A stretch of 64,000 bases of DNA from Fuscovulum ytuae (lineage in GTDB: Bacteria; Pseudomonadota; Alphaproteobacteria; Rhodobacterales; Rhodobacteraceae), in the NCBI RefSeq assembly GCF_029953595.1, contig NZ_CP124535.1, positions 186,001 to 250,000 of the forward strand. The letters are read 5' to 3'. The notes beneath the pieces are model-generated. The model was given only the letters and a program-made list of their open reading frames with translations, was not told the DNA's origin and made no database searches. Of the stretch, positions 52,584 to 61,504 are shown one piece after another. The number at the start of each line of letters is the position of its first letter. Position 1 is the first letter of the stretch. The position numbers and the translations under genes were made by a program.

Positions 52584-52714
52584 GCCCTGCGGAGGAAAGA
52601 TCGGGGGCCGGGACGCATGTTCCGGCCCTTTCCCTTTGCGGAGGCCCAGAAAGCGGCGCGCCTTGCGGCGCAAGTTTTTTGGGTCGCCTGCGCGGCCTTC
52701 GCCGCTTGGCTCCG

Positions 52715-52749
52715 CCGGGGGTCCCCCCCGGGACCCCCGGAGTATTTTT
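52715..52749 (+). terminator. Terminator after rne
   Basis: CCGGGGGTCCC (52715-52725) pairs perfectly with GGGACCCCCGG (52730-52740) and is followed by AGTATTTTT. It lies about 130 bp past the stop. The reverse strand reads as the gene-end motif of tusA, so the structure may serve both genes. Confidence 0.75.
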
Positions 52750-52763
52750 CGCCAAGATGAAGG
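52742..52763 (-). repeat. 3'-end motif copy 2 (after tusA)
   Basis: On the minus strand, 3 bp after the tusA stop, the sequence is TTCATCTTGGCGAAAAATAC, then TCCGGGGG. It matches the motif following meaB (6160-6190) and the M15 peptidase gene (61505-61525). Confidence 0.6.
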
Positions 52764-52766
52764 GGG

Positions 52767-53015
52767 TTAGCGAGAGGGGGAGGGGCCGCGTTCGATCAGA
52801 TAGGCGGTGACGGGGCCGTTCTCTTCGGCGGCGAGGAAGTGGTGCCCGGCTTCGGCGCAGAAATGCGGCAGGTCGATTGCGGCCATGCGGTCGGTCGCGG
52901 TGAGGCGCAGAATCTGGCCCGGAGCCATGCCCGCCAGCGCCTTGCGCGCCTTGAGGACGGGCAGGGGGCAGAGGAGGCCTTCGCAATCCAGCGTGATGTC
53001 GGGCGGGCGGGTCAT
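52767..53015 (-). CDS. tusA: TusA-family sulfurtransferase
   Basis: The 82-aa product contains the TusA active-site motif LDCEGLLCPLPVLKARKAL, with the catalytic Cys in CPxP, and the expected beta-alpha-beta length. Members carry persulfide sulfur for tRNA thiolation or other sulfur-transfer pathways. It is divergent from ccdA, which encodes a thiol-redox membrane protein. Confidence 0.92.
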   Translation of the reverse strand: MTRPPDITLDCEGLLCPLPVLKARKALAGMAPGQILRLTATDRMAAIDLPHFCAEAGHHFLAAEENGPVTAYLIERGPSPSR

Positions 53016-53108
53016 GGCGCGGACTTAGCGCAAGGCGCGGGGCAGGGCCACGGCAATGTGACGAAAGACCGTGATGACGGCGCGGATGGAAGCGGGTAAC
53101 AGGGGTTT

Positions 53109-53870
53109 ATGTTCGGGATCGAGATCATGGATGCGGGGATGGGGGCGGCAATGCTGGTGGCATTGCTGGGGGGCGTGCTGTCCTTTCTGTCGCCCTGCGT
53201 CCTGCCCATCGTGCCGCCCTATCTGGCCTATATGGGCGGCATTTCCATGGGCGAGATGACGGCGGGGGGCAAATCGGCGCGGCGGCGGGTGATGTTGCCT
53301 GCGCTGTTCTTCGTCATGGGCCTGTCGACGGTCTTTCTTCTGCTGGGGTTCACGGCCAGCGCTTTCGGAGCCTTCTTCCTGAAGAATCAGGTGCTGTTCT
53401 CGCAGGTCGCGGGGGCGGTGGTCCTTGTCTTCGGGCTGCATTTCCTTGGGGTCTTCCGCATCGGTCTTCTGGACCGCGAGGCGCGGCTGGATGCGGGCGA
53501 CAGGGGCGGTTCGGCGCTGGGGGCCTATGTCCTTGGGCTGGCCTTTGCCTTTGGTTGGACGCCCTGTATCGGGCCACAGCTGGGCGCTATCCTGTCGCTT
53601 GCCGCGCAAGAGGGATCGGTGCAGCGGGGCACGCTGCTTTTGGGGGTCTATGCGGCGGGTCTGGGCATACCATTCCTGCTGGCTGCGCTGTTCATCGAAC
53701 GCGCCATGGGGATCATGCAGCGGCTGAAGCGGCATATGAAATGGATCGAGCGGACAATGGGCGGTCTTTTGGTCATCGTCGGTCTGGCGCTGTTGACCGG
53801 GGCTTTTACCGATTTCAGCTGGTGGCTTCTGGAAACCTTTGATCGCTTTGGCATTCCCCTCTTGGGCTAA
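53109..53870 (+). CDS. ccdA: Cytochrome c biogenesis protein CcdA
   Basis: This 253-aa membrane protein has six helices and the CcdA redox Cys pair: the first in FLSPCVLPIVPPYLAYMGG (residue ~33) and the second in FGWTPCIGPQLGAILSLAA (residue ~155). It moves reducing equivalents from cytoplasmic thioredoxin to periplasmic thiols for cytochrome c maturation. The length is typical. Confidence 0.94.
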   Translation: MFGIEIMDAGMGAAMLVALLGGVLSFLSPCVLPIVPPYLAYMGGISMGEMTAGGKSARRRVMLPALFFVMGLSTVFLLLGFTASAFGAFFLKNQVLFSQVAGAVVLVFGLHFLGVFRIGLLDREARLDAGDRGGSALGAYVLGLAFAFGWTPCIGPQLGAILSLAAQEGSVQRGTLLLGVYAAGLGIPFLLAALFIERAMGIMQRLKRHMKWIERTMGGLLVIVGLALLTGAFTDFSWWLLETFDRFGIPLLG

Positions 53871-53930
53871 GGCGCGGGGCAGGCCATACTGCGGCCCGTG
53901 CGATGTGCAGGCAGGGTGCAGGGTTTTTCA

Positions 53931-55163
53931 ATGACAGAACTGGGGCCACGGGAGACGGGCCGGGTGCGGCGGCGGCGGGTCTTTTATATTCCGGGCTTCG
54001 ACCCCCTGCAGACGCGGCGCTATCGGCAGTTCTACCGGCAAGAGGGGCCGGCGCAGGCCGCGATTTCGGGCTATGGGCTGGAAGTGGGGGCAAAACCCGC
54101 AGGCATTGCCCATGGCTGGAGTGTGAAGGCCCAGATCGACGGCGAAGAGGTGCGGGCCGAGGTCGAGGTGCTGGTCTGGGCCGATATCATCGGATCCTCG
54201 ATGCGGCGGACGATCCCTGCGACCTATGGGCAGATGCTGCGCACGGCTTGGGTCTATGTGGCATCAGGCGCGCTGTTTCGGCTGGGGCGGTTGCGCAAGG
54301 GGCCGACCTTGGCCGCGCTTTACCCGGTGGTGATGCTGTCCCTGCAAGCCGTTCTGGCGGGGCTGGCGGGCTGGGGGATCGGGCTGGGGCTGGCGGCGCT
54401 GTTGCCGGGGCCTTTGGGCCTGGCGCTGGGCCTTGGGGCGGGGTTGGGGCTGGCTTGGGCCGTGCTGCGCCTGTTTCAGCGGGCGGATCGCCGGTTCCTT
54501 GCCTATTACCTGATGCATGATTACGCCTTTTCGGCGCGCCATTGGGGGGCCTATCCGCCCCGATTGGACCGCCGGATGACCGAGTTTCGCGCCCGCATCC
54601 GCGCCGCCGTGGCGGAGGAGGGGGTGGATGAGGTGCTGGTCGTGGGCCATTCTTCGGGCGCGATCCTTGGGGTGACGATCCTGGCCGATCTTTTGCGCGA
54701 GGGGGGGGCGGAGCGGAGTGCGGCCCTGTCCTTCCTGAGCCTTGGGCAGGTGGTGCCGATGGTGTCCTTTCTGCCCGAGGCAAAGCGGCTGCGCGCGGAT
54801 CTTGCCTATCTTGCCGCGCAAGAGGCGGTGACGTGGGTGGATGTGACGGCGCCGGGGGATGGCTGTGCCTTCGCGCTGTGCGATCCGGTGGCGGTGACGG
54901 GGGTGGCGCCGGAAGGGAAGCGCTGGCCCTTGGTCATCTCGGCCGCGTTCAGCCAGACCTTCAGCCCCGAGCGGTGGCGGGCGATGCGCTATCGCTGGTT
55001 CCGACTGCATTTCCAATATATGTGCGCCTTTGATCGGCCCGGCGATTACGATTATTTTCGGATCACGGCGGGGCCCTTGACGCTGGGCGCGCGCTATCGC
55101 GGGCGGGTGCCGTCCAAAAGCCGGATCGAGCGGGCCATGTCGGGCCATCGGAGCGTAGCATGA
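53931..55163 (+). CDS. Membrane-associated alpha/beta-hydrolase-like protein
   Basis: The 410-aa product has a hydrolase-type nucleophile elbow, VLVVGHSSGAILGVTILADLL (GHSSG), and two or three Leu/Gly/Ala-rich membrane helices at residues ~140-190. An N-terminal block, RRVFYIPGFDPLQTRRYRQFY, would fit the oxyanion-hole strand. The substrate is unknown. It overlaps the P450 start (ATGA) and is therefore coupled to it. The start at 53931 is chosen because upstream codons lack conservation-like character. Confidence 0.7.
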   Translation: MTELGPRETGRVRRRRVFYIPGFDPLQTRRYRQFYRQEGPAQAAISGYGLEVGAKPAGIAHGWSVKAQIDGEEVRAEVEVLVWADIIGSSMRRTIPATYGQMLRTAWVYVASGALFRLGRLRKGPTLAALYPVVMLSLQAVLAGLAGWGIGLGLAALLPGPLGLALGLGAGLGLAWAVLRLFQRADRRFLAYYLMHDYAFSARHWGAYPPRLDRRMTEFRARIRAAVAEEGVDEVLVVGHSSGAILGVTILADLLREGGAERSAALSFLSLGQVVPMVSFLPEAKRLRADLAYLAAQEAVTWVDVTAPGDGCAFALCDPVAVTGVAPEGKRWPLVISAAFSQTFSPERWRAMRYRWFRLHFQYMCAFDRPGDYDYFRITAGPLTLGARYRGRVPSKSRIERAMSGHRSVA

Positions 55164-56509
55164 GGGTGCCAAAGCCCCCTGTGCGGCCCGACCGCGTGTC
55201 GTGGTGGCGCTATTTGCGGCTGTTCCGGGCCGATATCCTGTCGGCGCAACCCGCGCGGCTGTATCGGGCCTGGATGGCGGAGTTTCGGACGCCGTTTTTT
55301 CGCAGCTATATGTGCAATGATCCGGCGCTGGTGCGGTTGGTGCTGCAGGAAAGGCCGGACGATTTCCCGAAATCCGACCGGGTGCGTGAGGGGCTGGCGC
55401 CCCTGCTCGGCCGGTCGGTCTTTGTGACGAATGGGGAAGAGTGGAAACGCCAACGCCGGATCATCGATCCGGCCTTCGAAGGGGGGCGATTGCGGGATAC
55501 CTTTCCCGCGATGTGGGCGGCGGGCGAGGCGGCGGTCGCGCGGATGGGCGAAGGCGTGGTGGAGGTGGAGGAATTCGCCAGCCATGCCGCGGCGGATGTG
55601 ATCTTCCGGACGTTGTTTTCCCTGCCCATCGAGGATCGGGATGCCACGGCGGTGTTCCAAGCCTTTCGCGCCTATCAGCGCACGCAGCCCATTCTGAATC
55701 TGGCGGCCTTTATCCCCCTGCCGCGCTGGCTGCCGCGCGGGTTTCGGCGTGGCACGCGGGCGGCGGCGGCGGATATTCGGCGTTTGATCACCGCGATGAC
55801 GGCGCGGCGGGCGGCCGAGATCGCAGCAGGCAGGGCGCCCGACGATCTGGCCACGAAGATCATGGTGACGGCGGACCCGGTGACAGGGGAACGGTTCGGG
55901 ACCGAAGAAATGGTCGATCAGGTCGCCATCTTCTTCCTTGCGGGCCATGAGACAAGTGCATCCGCGCTGGGCTGGGCGCTGTGGCTTTTGGCGGCGCATC
56001 CGGAGGTGCAAGAGGCGGTGGCGGCGGAGGCGGCGGGGATGGAGGCCACGTTTTCCGCCCTGTCGCGGTTGAAACTGACGCGGGATGTGTTCCGCGAAAC
56101 GCTGCGCCTGTTCCCGCCCGTGCCGATGATGGTGCGCGAGACGACCTGCCCGGAGGTGTTTCGCGGGCGGGAGGTGACGCCGGGGGCGCAAGTGGTGTTG
56201 TCCTCTTGGCATCTGGGGCGGCATGAGCGGATCTGGTCCCAGCCGGACGACTTTGATCCGGGGCGCTGGGGGCGGGACGAGACGAAGGCCGCGGCGCGGG
56301 ACGGCTGGCTGCCGTTTTCCAGTGGGCCGCGGGTTTGCACCGGGGCGGGCTTTGCCATGGCGGAAGGGGTGCTTCTTCTGGCGCTGCTGGTCCGGGCCTT
56401 CCGGTTTGAGGTGGTGGAGGGGCGGGTGCCGGTGCCTGTGGCGCATCTGACGGTGCGGGCGAAGGACGGGATCTGGCTGCGGGTGTCGCGGCGGGGAGAC
56501 GAAATCTGA
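55160..56509 (+). CDS. Cytochrome P450
   Basis: This 449-aa soluble P450 shows the I-helix oxygen-activation motif FFLAGHETSASALGWAL, the ExxR pair in RDVFRETLRLFPP, and the haem loop FSSGPRVCTGAGFAMAE (Cys ligand). The C-helix WKRQRRIIDPAF also fits. It resembles CYP families that hydroxylate fatty acids or terpenoid-like substrates in bacteria; the substrate cannot be assigned. It is translationally coupled to the upstream hydrolase-like gene. Its stop is inside the first of four hairpins. Confidence 0.93.
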   Translation: MRVPKPPVRPDRVSWWRYLRLFRADILSAQPARLYRAWMAEFRTPFFRSYMCNDPALVRLVLQERPDDFPKSDRVREGLAPLLGRSVFVTNGEEWKRQRRIIDPAFEGGRLRDTFPAMWAAGEAAVARMGEGVVEVEEFASHAAADVIFRTLFSLPIEDRDATAVFQAFRAYQRTQPILNLAAFIPLPRWLPRGFRRGTRAAAADIRRLITAMTARRAAEIAAGRAPDDLATKIMVTADPVTGERFGTEEMVDQVAIFFLAGHETSASALGWALWLLAAHPEVQEAVAAEAAGMEATFSALSRLKLTRDVFRETLRLFPPVPMMVRETTCPEVFRGREVTPGAQVVLSSWHLGRHERIWSQPDDFDPGRWGRDETKAAARDGWLPFSSGPRVCTGAGFAMAEGVLLLALLVRAFRFEVVEGRVPVPVAHLTVRAKDGIWLRVSRRGDEI

Positions 56510-56610
56510 CGCAGATTTCGTGGCGATTTCTGCACGCAGAAATCGGGTGGACGGCGCTTCAAGGCGGAATTTGCGTCAAATTCCGCTGCGATTTCTGCGT
56601 CAGAAATCGC
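56501..56610. repeat. Cluster of four perfect hairpins after the P450 gene
   Basis: Four consecutive perfect inverted repeats with 2-3 nt loops. They are GAAATCTG/CAGATTTC (56501-56519), GATTTCTGC/GCAGAAATC (56525-56544), GCGGAATTTG/CAAATTCCGC (56564-56586) and GCGATTTCTG/CAGAAATCGC (56588-56610). Three share the ATTTCTG(CG) core and two share the loop CGT. They span the P450 stop and reach the stop of the convergent 56610-56840 gene. Confidence 0.8.
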
Positions 56611-56840
56611 TAAACCACGCGGCGGATCGGTTCTTGATTGCAGATGATGATGAACTGTCCCGAGTTTTCCAGCACCGGATAACCGCGCCGACGCATCTCG
56701 GTCAGGAAGACATCCCGGCCCACATAGCGTTCCACATCACGGACCTGCCGCCGGATCACCCCGCCATCCCGCGCGGCTTGCGAGCTGAAGAGATGGGCGA
56801 TCCATCCTTCGGTCGTATAGGGGAGAAGGTTTCGGTTCAT
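56610..56840 (-). CDS. Conserved 76-aa protein, function unknown
   Basis: The product starts MNRNLLPYTTEGWIAHLFSS and includes a basic helix (RRQVRDVERYVGRDVFLTEMRRRGYPVLENSGQFIIICN). It matches a small Rhodobacteraceae protein sometimes mislabelled phosphoribosylanthranilate isomerase; at 76 aa it cannot be that barrel. It is the last gene of the fumC-led operon, 34 bp after the ribbon-helix-helix gene. Confidence 0.7.
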   Translation of the reverse strand: MNRNLLPYTTEGWIAHLFSSQAARDGGVIRRQVRDVERYVGRDVFLTEMRRRGYPVLENSGQFIIICNQEPIRRVV

Positions 56841-56874
56841 CCCCCCAAATTGGCCTGAGTCGGTAAATTCCCGG

Positions 56875-57090
56875 TTAACCGCGATAATGGCGCAGCACGA
56901 AAACCCGGATGGCCGAGGCAAGGCCCACATCGCCTTCGCGCGCCTCGTCCACCTGAACCGCCAATTGGTTCAGCGTCAGTCCCCGTTCGGTGGCGATGGC
57001 GCGGAAGGCTTGCCAGAACTCTTCCTCTAGGCTGACGCTGGTGCGGTGGCCGCGCAGGGTTAGGGAATGTTTGGCAGGGCGGGCGGTCAT
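56875..57090 (-). CDS. Ribbon-helix-helix domain protein
   Basis: The 71-aa product, containing HSLTLRGHRTSVSLEEEFWQAFRAIATERGLTLNQLAVQVD, has the beta-strand plus two-helix pattern of RHH DNA-binding proteins. It is likely a small transcription factor, possibly autoregulatory. Its start overlaps the DUF4169 gene stop by 4 bp. Confidence 0.8.
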   Translation of the reverse strand: MTARPAKHSLTLRGHRTSVSLEEEFWQAFRAIATERGLTLNQLAVQVDEAREGDVGLASAIRVFVLRHYRG

Positions 57091-57278
57091 TCCGTGCCCT
57101 CGGGGGCGTCACGTCTATGCGCATCCAGATCACGGGCGGATTTTTCCGCCCGCGCCTGTTCAAGGTCCCGCTCGGCCTTGGTCCGGCCGAATTTCGCGGC
57201 ATTCTCATCCCCCTTGGCGCGGGCGGCCTTGCGGGCCGCCTCTTTCCGTTTTGCGCGCAGGTTGACGATTTCCGCCAT
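57087..57278 (-). CDS. DUF4169 family protein
   Basis: This 63-aa, very basic and acidic helical peptide begins MAEIVNLRAKRKEAARKAARAKGDENAAKFGRTKAERD, the DUF4169 pattern of small alphaproteobacterial proteins of unknown function. It sits 3 bp after fumC and overlaps the RHH gene, so it belongs to the fumC operon. Confidence 0.8.
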   Translation of the reverse strand: MAEIVNLRAKRKEAARKAARAKGDENAAKFGRTKAERDLEQARAEKSARDLDAHRRDAPEGTE

Positions 57279-57281
57279 GGA

Positions 57282-58676
57282 TCAGCCTTTGGGGCCGATC
57301 ATGTCCTCGGGCCGCACCACGCGGTCGAAGGTTTCCTCATCCACAAAGCCCAAGGCGATTGCCTCTTCCTTCAGGGTGGTGCCGTTCTTGTGGGCGGTCT
57401 TGGCGACCTTGGTGGCGTTGTCATAGCCGATGGTGGGCGCGAGTGCCGTCACCAGCATCAGCGATTCCTTCATCAGCTTGTCGATCCGCGCCACATTGGC
57501 CTGCGTGCCCACCACCATGTTATCGGTGAAAGACCCCGCCGCATCGCCCAAAAGCTGCATGGATTGCAGCACGTTATAGGACATCATCGGGTTGTAGACG
57601 TTCAGTTCGAAATGGCCCTGGCTTCCGGCAAAGCCCACGGCGGCGTCATTGCCCATGACATGGGCGCAGACCATGGTCAGCGCCTCGGCCTGCGTGGGGT
57701 TCACCTTGCCGGGCATGATCGACGAACCCGGTTCGTTTTCCGGCAGGATCAGCTCTCCCAGGCCCGACCGGGGGCCGGACCCCAAAAGCCGCAGGTCATT
57801 GGCGATCTTGAAGAGCGCCGCCGCCACGGTCTTGAGGGCGCCCGAGAACATCACCATTGCGTCATGCGCGGCCAGCGCCTCGAACTTGTTGGGCGCGGTG
57901 ACGAAGGGCAGGCCCGTGATCTCGGCGATGCGGGCGGCCACGCGGGTATCCCAGCCGACGCGGGTATTCAGCCCGGTGCCGACGGCAGTGCCGCCTTGCG
58001 CCAGTTCATAAATGTCGGGCAGGCAGGCCTTGATGCGCGCGATCCCCTTGTCGACCTGCGTCGCATAGCCGGAAAATTCCTGCCCCAGCGTGAGGGGCGT
58101 GGCATCCTGCGTATGGGTGCGGCCGATCTTGATGATGTCCTTGAATTCCGCCGATTTCGCCCAAAGCGCCGCCGACAGCTTTTCCAGCCCCGGCAGCAGC
58201 ACGTCGCGCGCCATCATGCCGATGGCCACATGCATCGCAGTGGGGAAGGTGTCGTTCGAGGATTGCCCCATATTCACATGGTCATTCGGGTGGACGGGTT
58301 TCTTCGACCCCATCACGCCGCCCAGCATCTCGATCGCGCGGTTCGAGATGACCTCGTTCGCGTTCATGTTCGATTGCGTGCCCGATCCGGTCTGCCAGAC
58401 GACAAGGGGGAAGTTGTCGTCGAACTTGCCGTCGATCACCTCTTGCGCTGCTGCGGCAATGGCGTTCCCCAGTTCGGGCGCGATGTCGCCCTGATCGATA
58501 TTGACCAGCGCGCAGGCCTTCTTGATCACGCCCAAGGCGCGGATGATCGCCACGGGCTGGCGTTCCCAGCCGATGGGGAAATTGATGATCGACCGCTGGG
58601 TCTGTGCGCCCCAGTATTTGTCGGCGGGAACGTCCAGCGGGCCAAAGCTGTCGGTTTCGGTGCGGGTGGCGGACAT
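57282..58676 (-). CDS. fumC: Fumarate hydratase class II
   Basis: This 464-aa tetrameric TCA-cycle enzyme interconverts fumarate and malate. It contains [48 protein letters not shown] and the family signature [23 protein letters not shown] lies 7 nt before the ATG at 58676. It heads a leftward operon with three small genes of unknown role. Confidence 0.97.
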   Translation of the reverse strand: MSATRTETDSFGPLDVPADKYWGAQTQRSIINFPIGWERQPVAIIRALGVIKKACALVNIDQGDIAPELGNAIAAAAQEVIDGKFDDNFPLVVWQTGSGTQSNMNANEVISNRAIEMLGGVMGSKKPVHPNDHVNMGQSSNDTFPTAMHVAIGMMARDVLLPGLEKLSAALWAKSAEFKDIIKIGRTHTQDATPLTLGQEFSGYATQVDKGIARIKACLPDIYELAQGGTAVGTGLNTRVGWDTRVAARIAEITGLPFVTAPNKFEALAAHDAMVMFSGALKTVAAALFKIANDLRLLGSGPRSGLGELILPENEPGSSIMPGKVNPTQAEALTMVCAHVMGNDAAVGFAGSQGHFELNVYNPMMSYNVLQSMQLLGDAAGSFTDNMVVGTQANVARIDKLMKESLMLVTALAPTIGYDNATKVAKTAHKNGTTLKEEAIALGFVDEETFDRVVRPEDMIGPKG

Positions 58677-58787
58677 GGGCAAGCCTCCTGTTTTCGCTGC
58701 GTCCGCCTTAGCGGGGGGCGTGGCTGAAATCAATTGGCATACCGTCGCATACCGTGCGGGGCGGGGAATTTTCGACCCTGGCGCGGG

Positions 58788-59252
58788 TCAGTGCTTGCGG
58801 AACTTGTCCAGACTGACGATTTCGGCATCCTGATGGGGCGGGGGATCGTCATCGCCATCATCGTCGTCCTCATCCTCATCTTCCTCGTCATCGCTGTCGT
58901 CATGCGTTTCGAAGCGCAGGCCGAATTCGACGGAGGGATCGACGAAGGTGCGGACCGCGTCGAAGGGGATGATCAGAGGTTCGGGCTGATTGCCGAAATT
59001 CAACGTCACGCCGAAATGGTCGTCGGTGACGGTAAGGTTCTCGTACCAATGTTGCAGGACCACCGTCATTTCCGACGGATAGCGCTCCTTCAGCCAATCG
59101 GCGATGGCGACGCCGGGATGCGTCGTGTCGAAGGTGATGAAGAAATGATGCGCGCCGGGCAGACCGTCGCGCGCCACATCGCGCAGGACAGTCTGGATCA
59201 GGCCGCGCATCGCCCGGTGCATCAGGTTGCCATAATCGATGGATCGGGCCAT
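58788..59252 (-). CDS. sspB: ClpXP specificity-enhancing factor SspB
   Basis: This 154-aa alphaproteobacterial SspB starts MARSIDYGNLMHRAMRGLIQ. It has the substrate-binding fold (HHFFITFDTTHPGV..YPSEMTVVLQHWYENLTV, FGVTLNFGNQPEPLIIPF), then a long acidic linker (DDSDDEEDEDEDDDDGDDD) and the ClpX-binding tail AEIVSLDKFRKH. It tethers ssrA-tagged proteins to ClpX. AAAGGA fixes the ATG. The larger frame continuing upstream to 60500 is an antisense-free artefact over chrA. Confidence 0.95.
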   Translation of the reverse strand: MARSIDYGNLMHRAMRGLIQTVLRDVARDGLPGAHHFFITFDTTHPGVAIADWLKERYPSEMTVVLQHWYENLTVTDDHFGVTLNFGNQPEPLIIPFDAVRTFVDPSVEFGLRFETHDDSDDEEDEDEDDDDGDDDPPPHQDAEIVSLDKFRKH

Positions 59253-59344
59253 GCGCTGTCCTTTCCGCTGCTGCCCCCAATTAAGGGGGATTCGGCTGCG
59301 AAGGAAAGGGGGCGGTTCGGGAAGTTGTCGCTTTCGCTTGCCGA

Positions 59345-60613
59345 TCAGGGGGAAAGCGGCTGGTCCAGACCGGCCAGGTGGAGCAGAAATCCCCCCGCCG
59401 CTGCCATCAGAAGGACAAGAGGCAGCGGCATATGCCGCCGCAAGAGCAGCCACCCCGCGATCAGGGCCAGCGCGGCAAAGCCGGGGCGAAAGCTTGCCAG
59501 ATCGGGCGCGATCAGGTCCGCCGGCCCAAAACCTGCCCGACCAATCCGCGCGAAAAAGACATGGGCCGCGAACCACAGCGCGAGGTTGGCGATCACCCCC
59601 ACCACGGCGGCCATGATGGCCTGAAGCGCGCCGCCAAGGCGCGGGTCGGCGGTGATCCGGGCAATCCATGGGGCACCGGCGAAGATCATCAGGAAAGAGG
59701 GCACGAAGGTCGCCCAAAGCGTCACCGCCGCCCCGGCCATGCCCATGACCCAGCCGCCATCGCGATATGCGGCCATGTACCCCACGAATTCGGTGACAAG
59801 GATCAGGGGGCCGGGCGTGGTTTCTGCGAGGCCGAGGCCGTCCATCATTTGCGGCAAGGTGAGCCAGCCCTTCTCTTCGACCACCGCCTGCGCCATCCAA
59901 GCCAGCACGGCATAGGCCCCGCCGAAGGTGAGCAGGGCGAGTTTCGCGAAGAAGGCGCCGATTTCGGCCAGAATGCCGCCCTCGGCTGCCCAGAGCAGGG
60001 CAAGGGGCGCAAGCCAGACCACCGACCAGAGAAGGATGGTCGCCAAGGTGCCGCGCAGCGCGGGGGCGGGGGGCAGGGGGCCAGCCTCGCCCCTTGCGGC
60101 GGCAAAGCCCCAAAGGCCCGCGATCAGGATCACCACGGGGAAGGGGGCGTTCAGCGCGAAAAGGGCAAGAAAGGCGAGCGTTGCGATGACCAGCGCCGCG
60201 CGGCCTTTCAGCGCGCGCTTGGCCAGACGCAAAAGCGCCTCGATCACGATTACGGCGACGGCGGCTTGCACACCGGAAAAGACCGCCTGCACAAGGGGCA
60301 GCGTGCCATAGGCCGCATAGATCATGGAAAGCGCCAGCACCACCGCCGCCCCCGGCAGGACGAAGAGCCCACCCGCAATCAGCCCGCCCAGCGTGCCGCG
60401 CAGCCGCCAGCCCGACCAGGTGGCAAGCTGCATCGCCTCTGGCCCCGGCAAAAGCATGCAAAAGGAAAGGGCCGAGAGGTATTCCTTTTCCGTCAGCCAT
60501 TTGCGGTCATCGACCAGCATCCGGTGCATCAGCGCGATCTGCGCGGCAGGGCCACCAAAGGACAGAAGTCCGATCTGGCCAAAGCTGCGGAAAAGATCGC
60601 GTAAGGATGTCAT
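59345..60613 (-). CDS. chrA: Chromate efflux transporter ChrA
   Basis: This 422-aa membrane protein has about ten helices in two homologous halves. The first begins FRSFGQIGLLSFGGPAAQIALMH with the signature SFCMLLPGPEAMQLATWSG, and the second has FAKLALLTFGGAYAVLAWM and GLGLAETTPGPLILVTEFVGY. This is the CHR-family double-domain layout. It may export chromate or sulfate-like anions. Confidence 0.92.
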   Translation of the reverse strand: MTSLRDLFRSFGQIGLLSFGGPAAQIALMHRMLVDDRKWLTEKEYLSALSFCMLLPGPEAMQLATWSGWRLRGTLGGLIAGGLFVLPGAAVVLALSMIYAAYGTLPLVQAVFSGVQAAVAVIVIEALLRLAKRALKGRAALVIATLAFLALFALNAPFPVVILIAGLWGFAAARGEAGPLPPAPALRGTLATILLWSVVWLAPLALLWAAEGGILAEIGAFFAKLALLTFGGAYAVLAWMAQAVVEEKGWLTLPQMMDGLGLAETTPGPLILVTEFVGYMAAYRDGGWVMGMAGAAVTLWATFVPSFLMIFAGAPWIARITADPRLGGALQAIMAAVVGVIANLALWFAAHVFFARIGRAGFGPADLIAPDLASFRPGFAALALIAGWLLLRRHMPLPLVLLMAAAGGFLLHLAGLDQPLSP

Positions 60614-60676
60614 CGGGCGGAGATAGCCTGCCGCCCGTGACGGGACAATGACAGGGTCGCGCCTTTAAATGGGAAA

Positions 60677-60700
60677 CCCCGCCGGGGTGAACCGGCGGGG
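60677..60700 (-). terminator. GC hairpin downstream of apt
   Basis: CCCCGCCGG/CCGGCGGGG with a 6-nt loop lies between the apt stop and chrA. On the minus strand it is followed only by GTTTCCC, so termination would be weak. Confidence 0.45.
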
Positions 60701-60806
60701 GGGTGGGGTTGTGGTCCCTGCAAGCAGCGCCGGGGTGGGTAGCCCCGACGAGACTCAGTCTTAAGGGCACGGGGTTAAGAAAAGGTTAGCGGCAAGATGC
60801 TGCGCG

Positions 60807-61340
60807 TCAGAGCCCTTCGAAGGCGCACAGGGCATGCACATCCATCCCCATCCCTTCCAGCCGTTTCCGGCCACCCAGATCGGGCAGGTCCACCACGAAG
60901 GCGCAGCCGATGACCTCGGCCCCCAGCCGTTCGATCAGCTTGATCCCTGCCTCGGCCGTGCCGCCCGTGGCCAGAAGGTCATCGACCAGAAGCACCTTCT
61001 CGCCCGGCTGGATGGCGTCGTCATGCACCTCGACCGTCGCCTCGCCATATTCGAGCGTGTAGCTTTCCGAAATCACCGCCCCTGGCAGCTTGCCCTTCTT
61101 GCGGATCGGGATGAAGCCGGTGGAGAGTTGATGCGCCACCGCGCCGCCAAGGATGAACCCCCGCGCCTCAAGCCCTGCGACCTTGTCGATGGGTTGGCCC
61201 GCATAGGGGGAAAGGAGCTGGTCCACGCACATCCGGAACCCGCGCGGATCGGCGAAGAGGGTGGTCACGTCGCGAAACAGGATGCCCTCATGCGGGAAGT
61301 CGACGATGGTGCGGATGTAATCCTTGACGGTCTTGGCCAT
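60807..61340 (-). CDS. apt: Adenine phosphoribosyltransferase
   Basis: This 177-aa salvage enzyme turns adenine plus PRPP into AMP. It shows [20 protein letters not shown], the [13 protein letters not shown] region, and the PRPP loop [14 protein letters not shown]. Length and motifs are typical. The ATG at 61340 is chosen; the frame is open upstream but that part is not Apt-like. It is near mtnP, which releases adenine, so the two fit one salvage route although they are separated by an M15 peptidase gene. Confidence 0.96.
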   Translation of the reverse strand: MAKTVKDYIRTIVDFPHEGILFRDVTTLFADPRGFRMCVDQLLSPYAGQPIDKVAGLEARGFILGGAVAHQLSTGFIPIRKKGKLPGAVISESYTLEYGEATVEVHDDAIQPGEKVLLVDDLLATGGTAEAGIKLIERLGAEVIGCAFVVDLPDLGGRKRLEGMGMDVHALCAFEGL

Positions 61341-61504
61341 GGCGTCCCCTTTGGTCGTGTTCCCCTTGATGTAGCGGGCCGTTTCAGGGGCGTCGAGAGG
61401 GGCTGGGCCGACCGGGGGGGGCAGCGTCGGACCTTGCGGTCCGTCTGCCCCCCGCCTGCCGGGGCATGACGGCCTGACGGCGGCGCGGGTGGCGAGGTTT
61501 TTTT

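Noticed and set aside
59253-60500. Upstream extension of the sspB frame
   Set aside because: It overlaps chrA in a different frame and has no similarity to SspB; the ATG at 59252 has a good ribosome site.
59378-60604. 408-codon open frame on the plus strand
   Set aside because: Antisense to chrA; no coding character.
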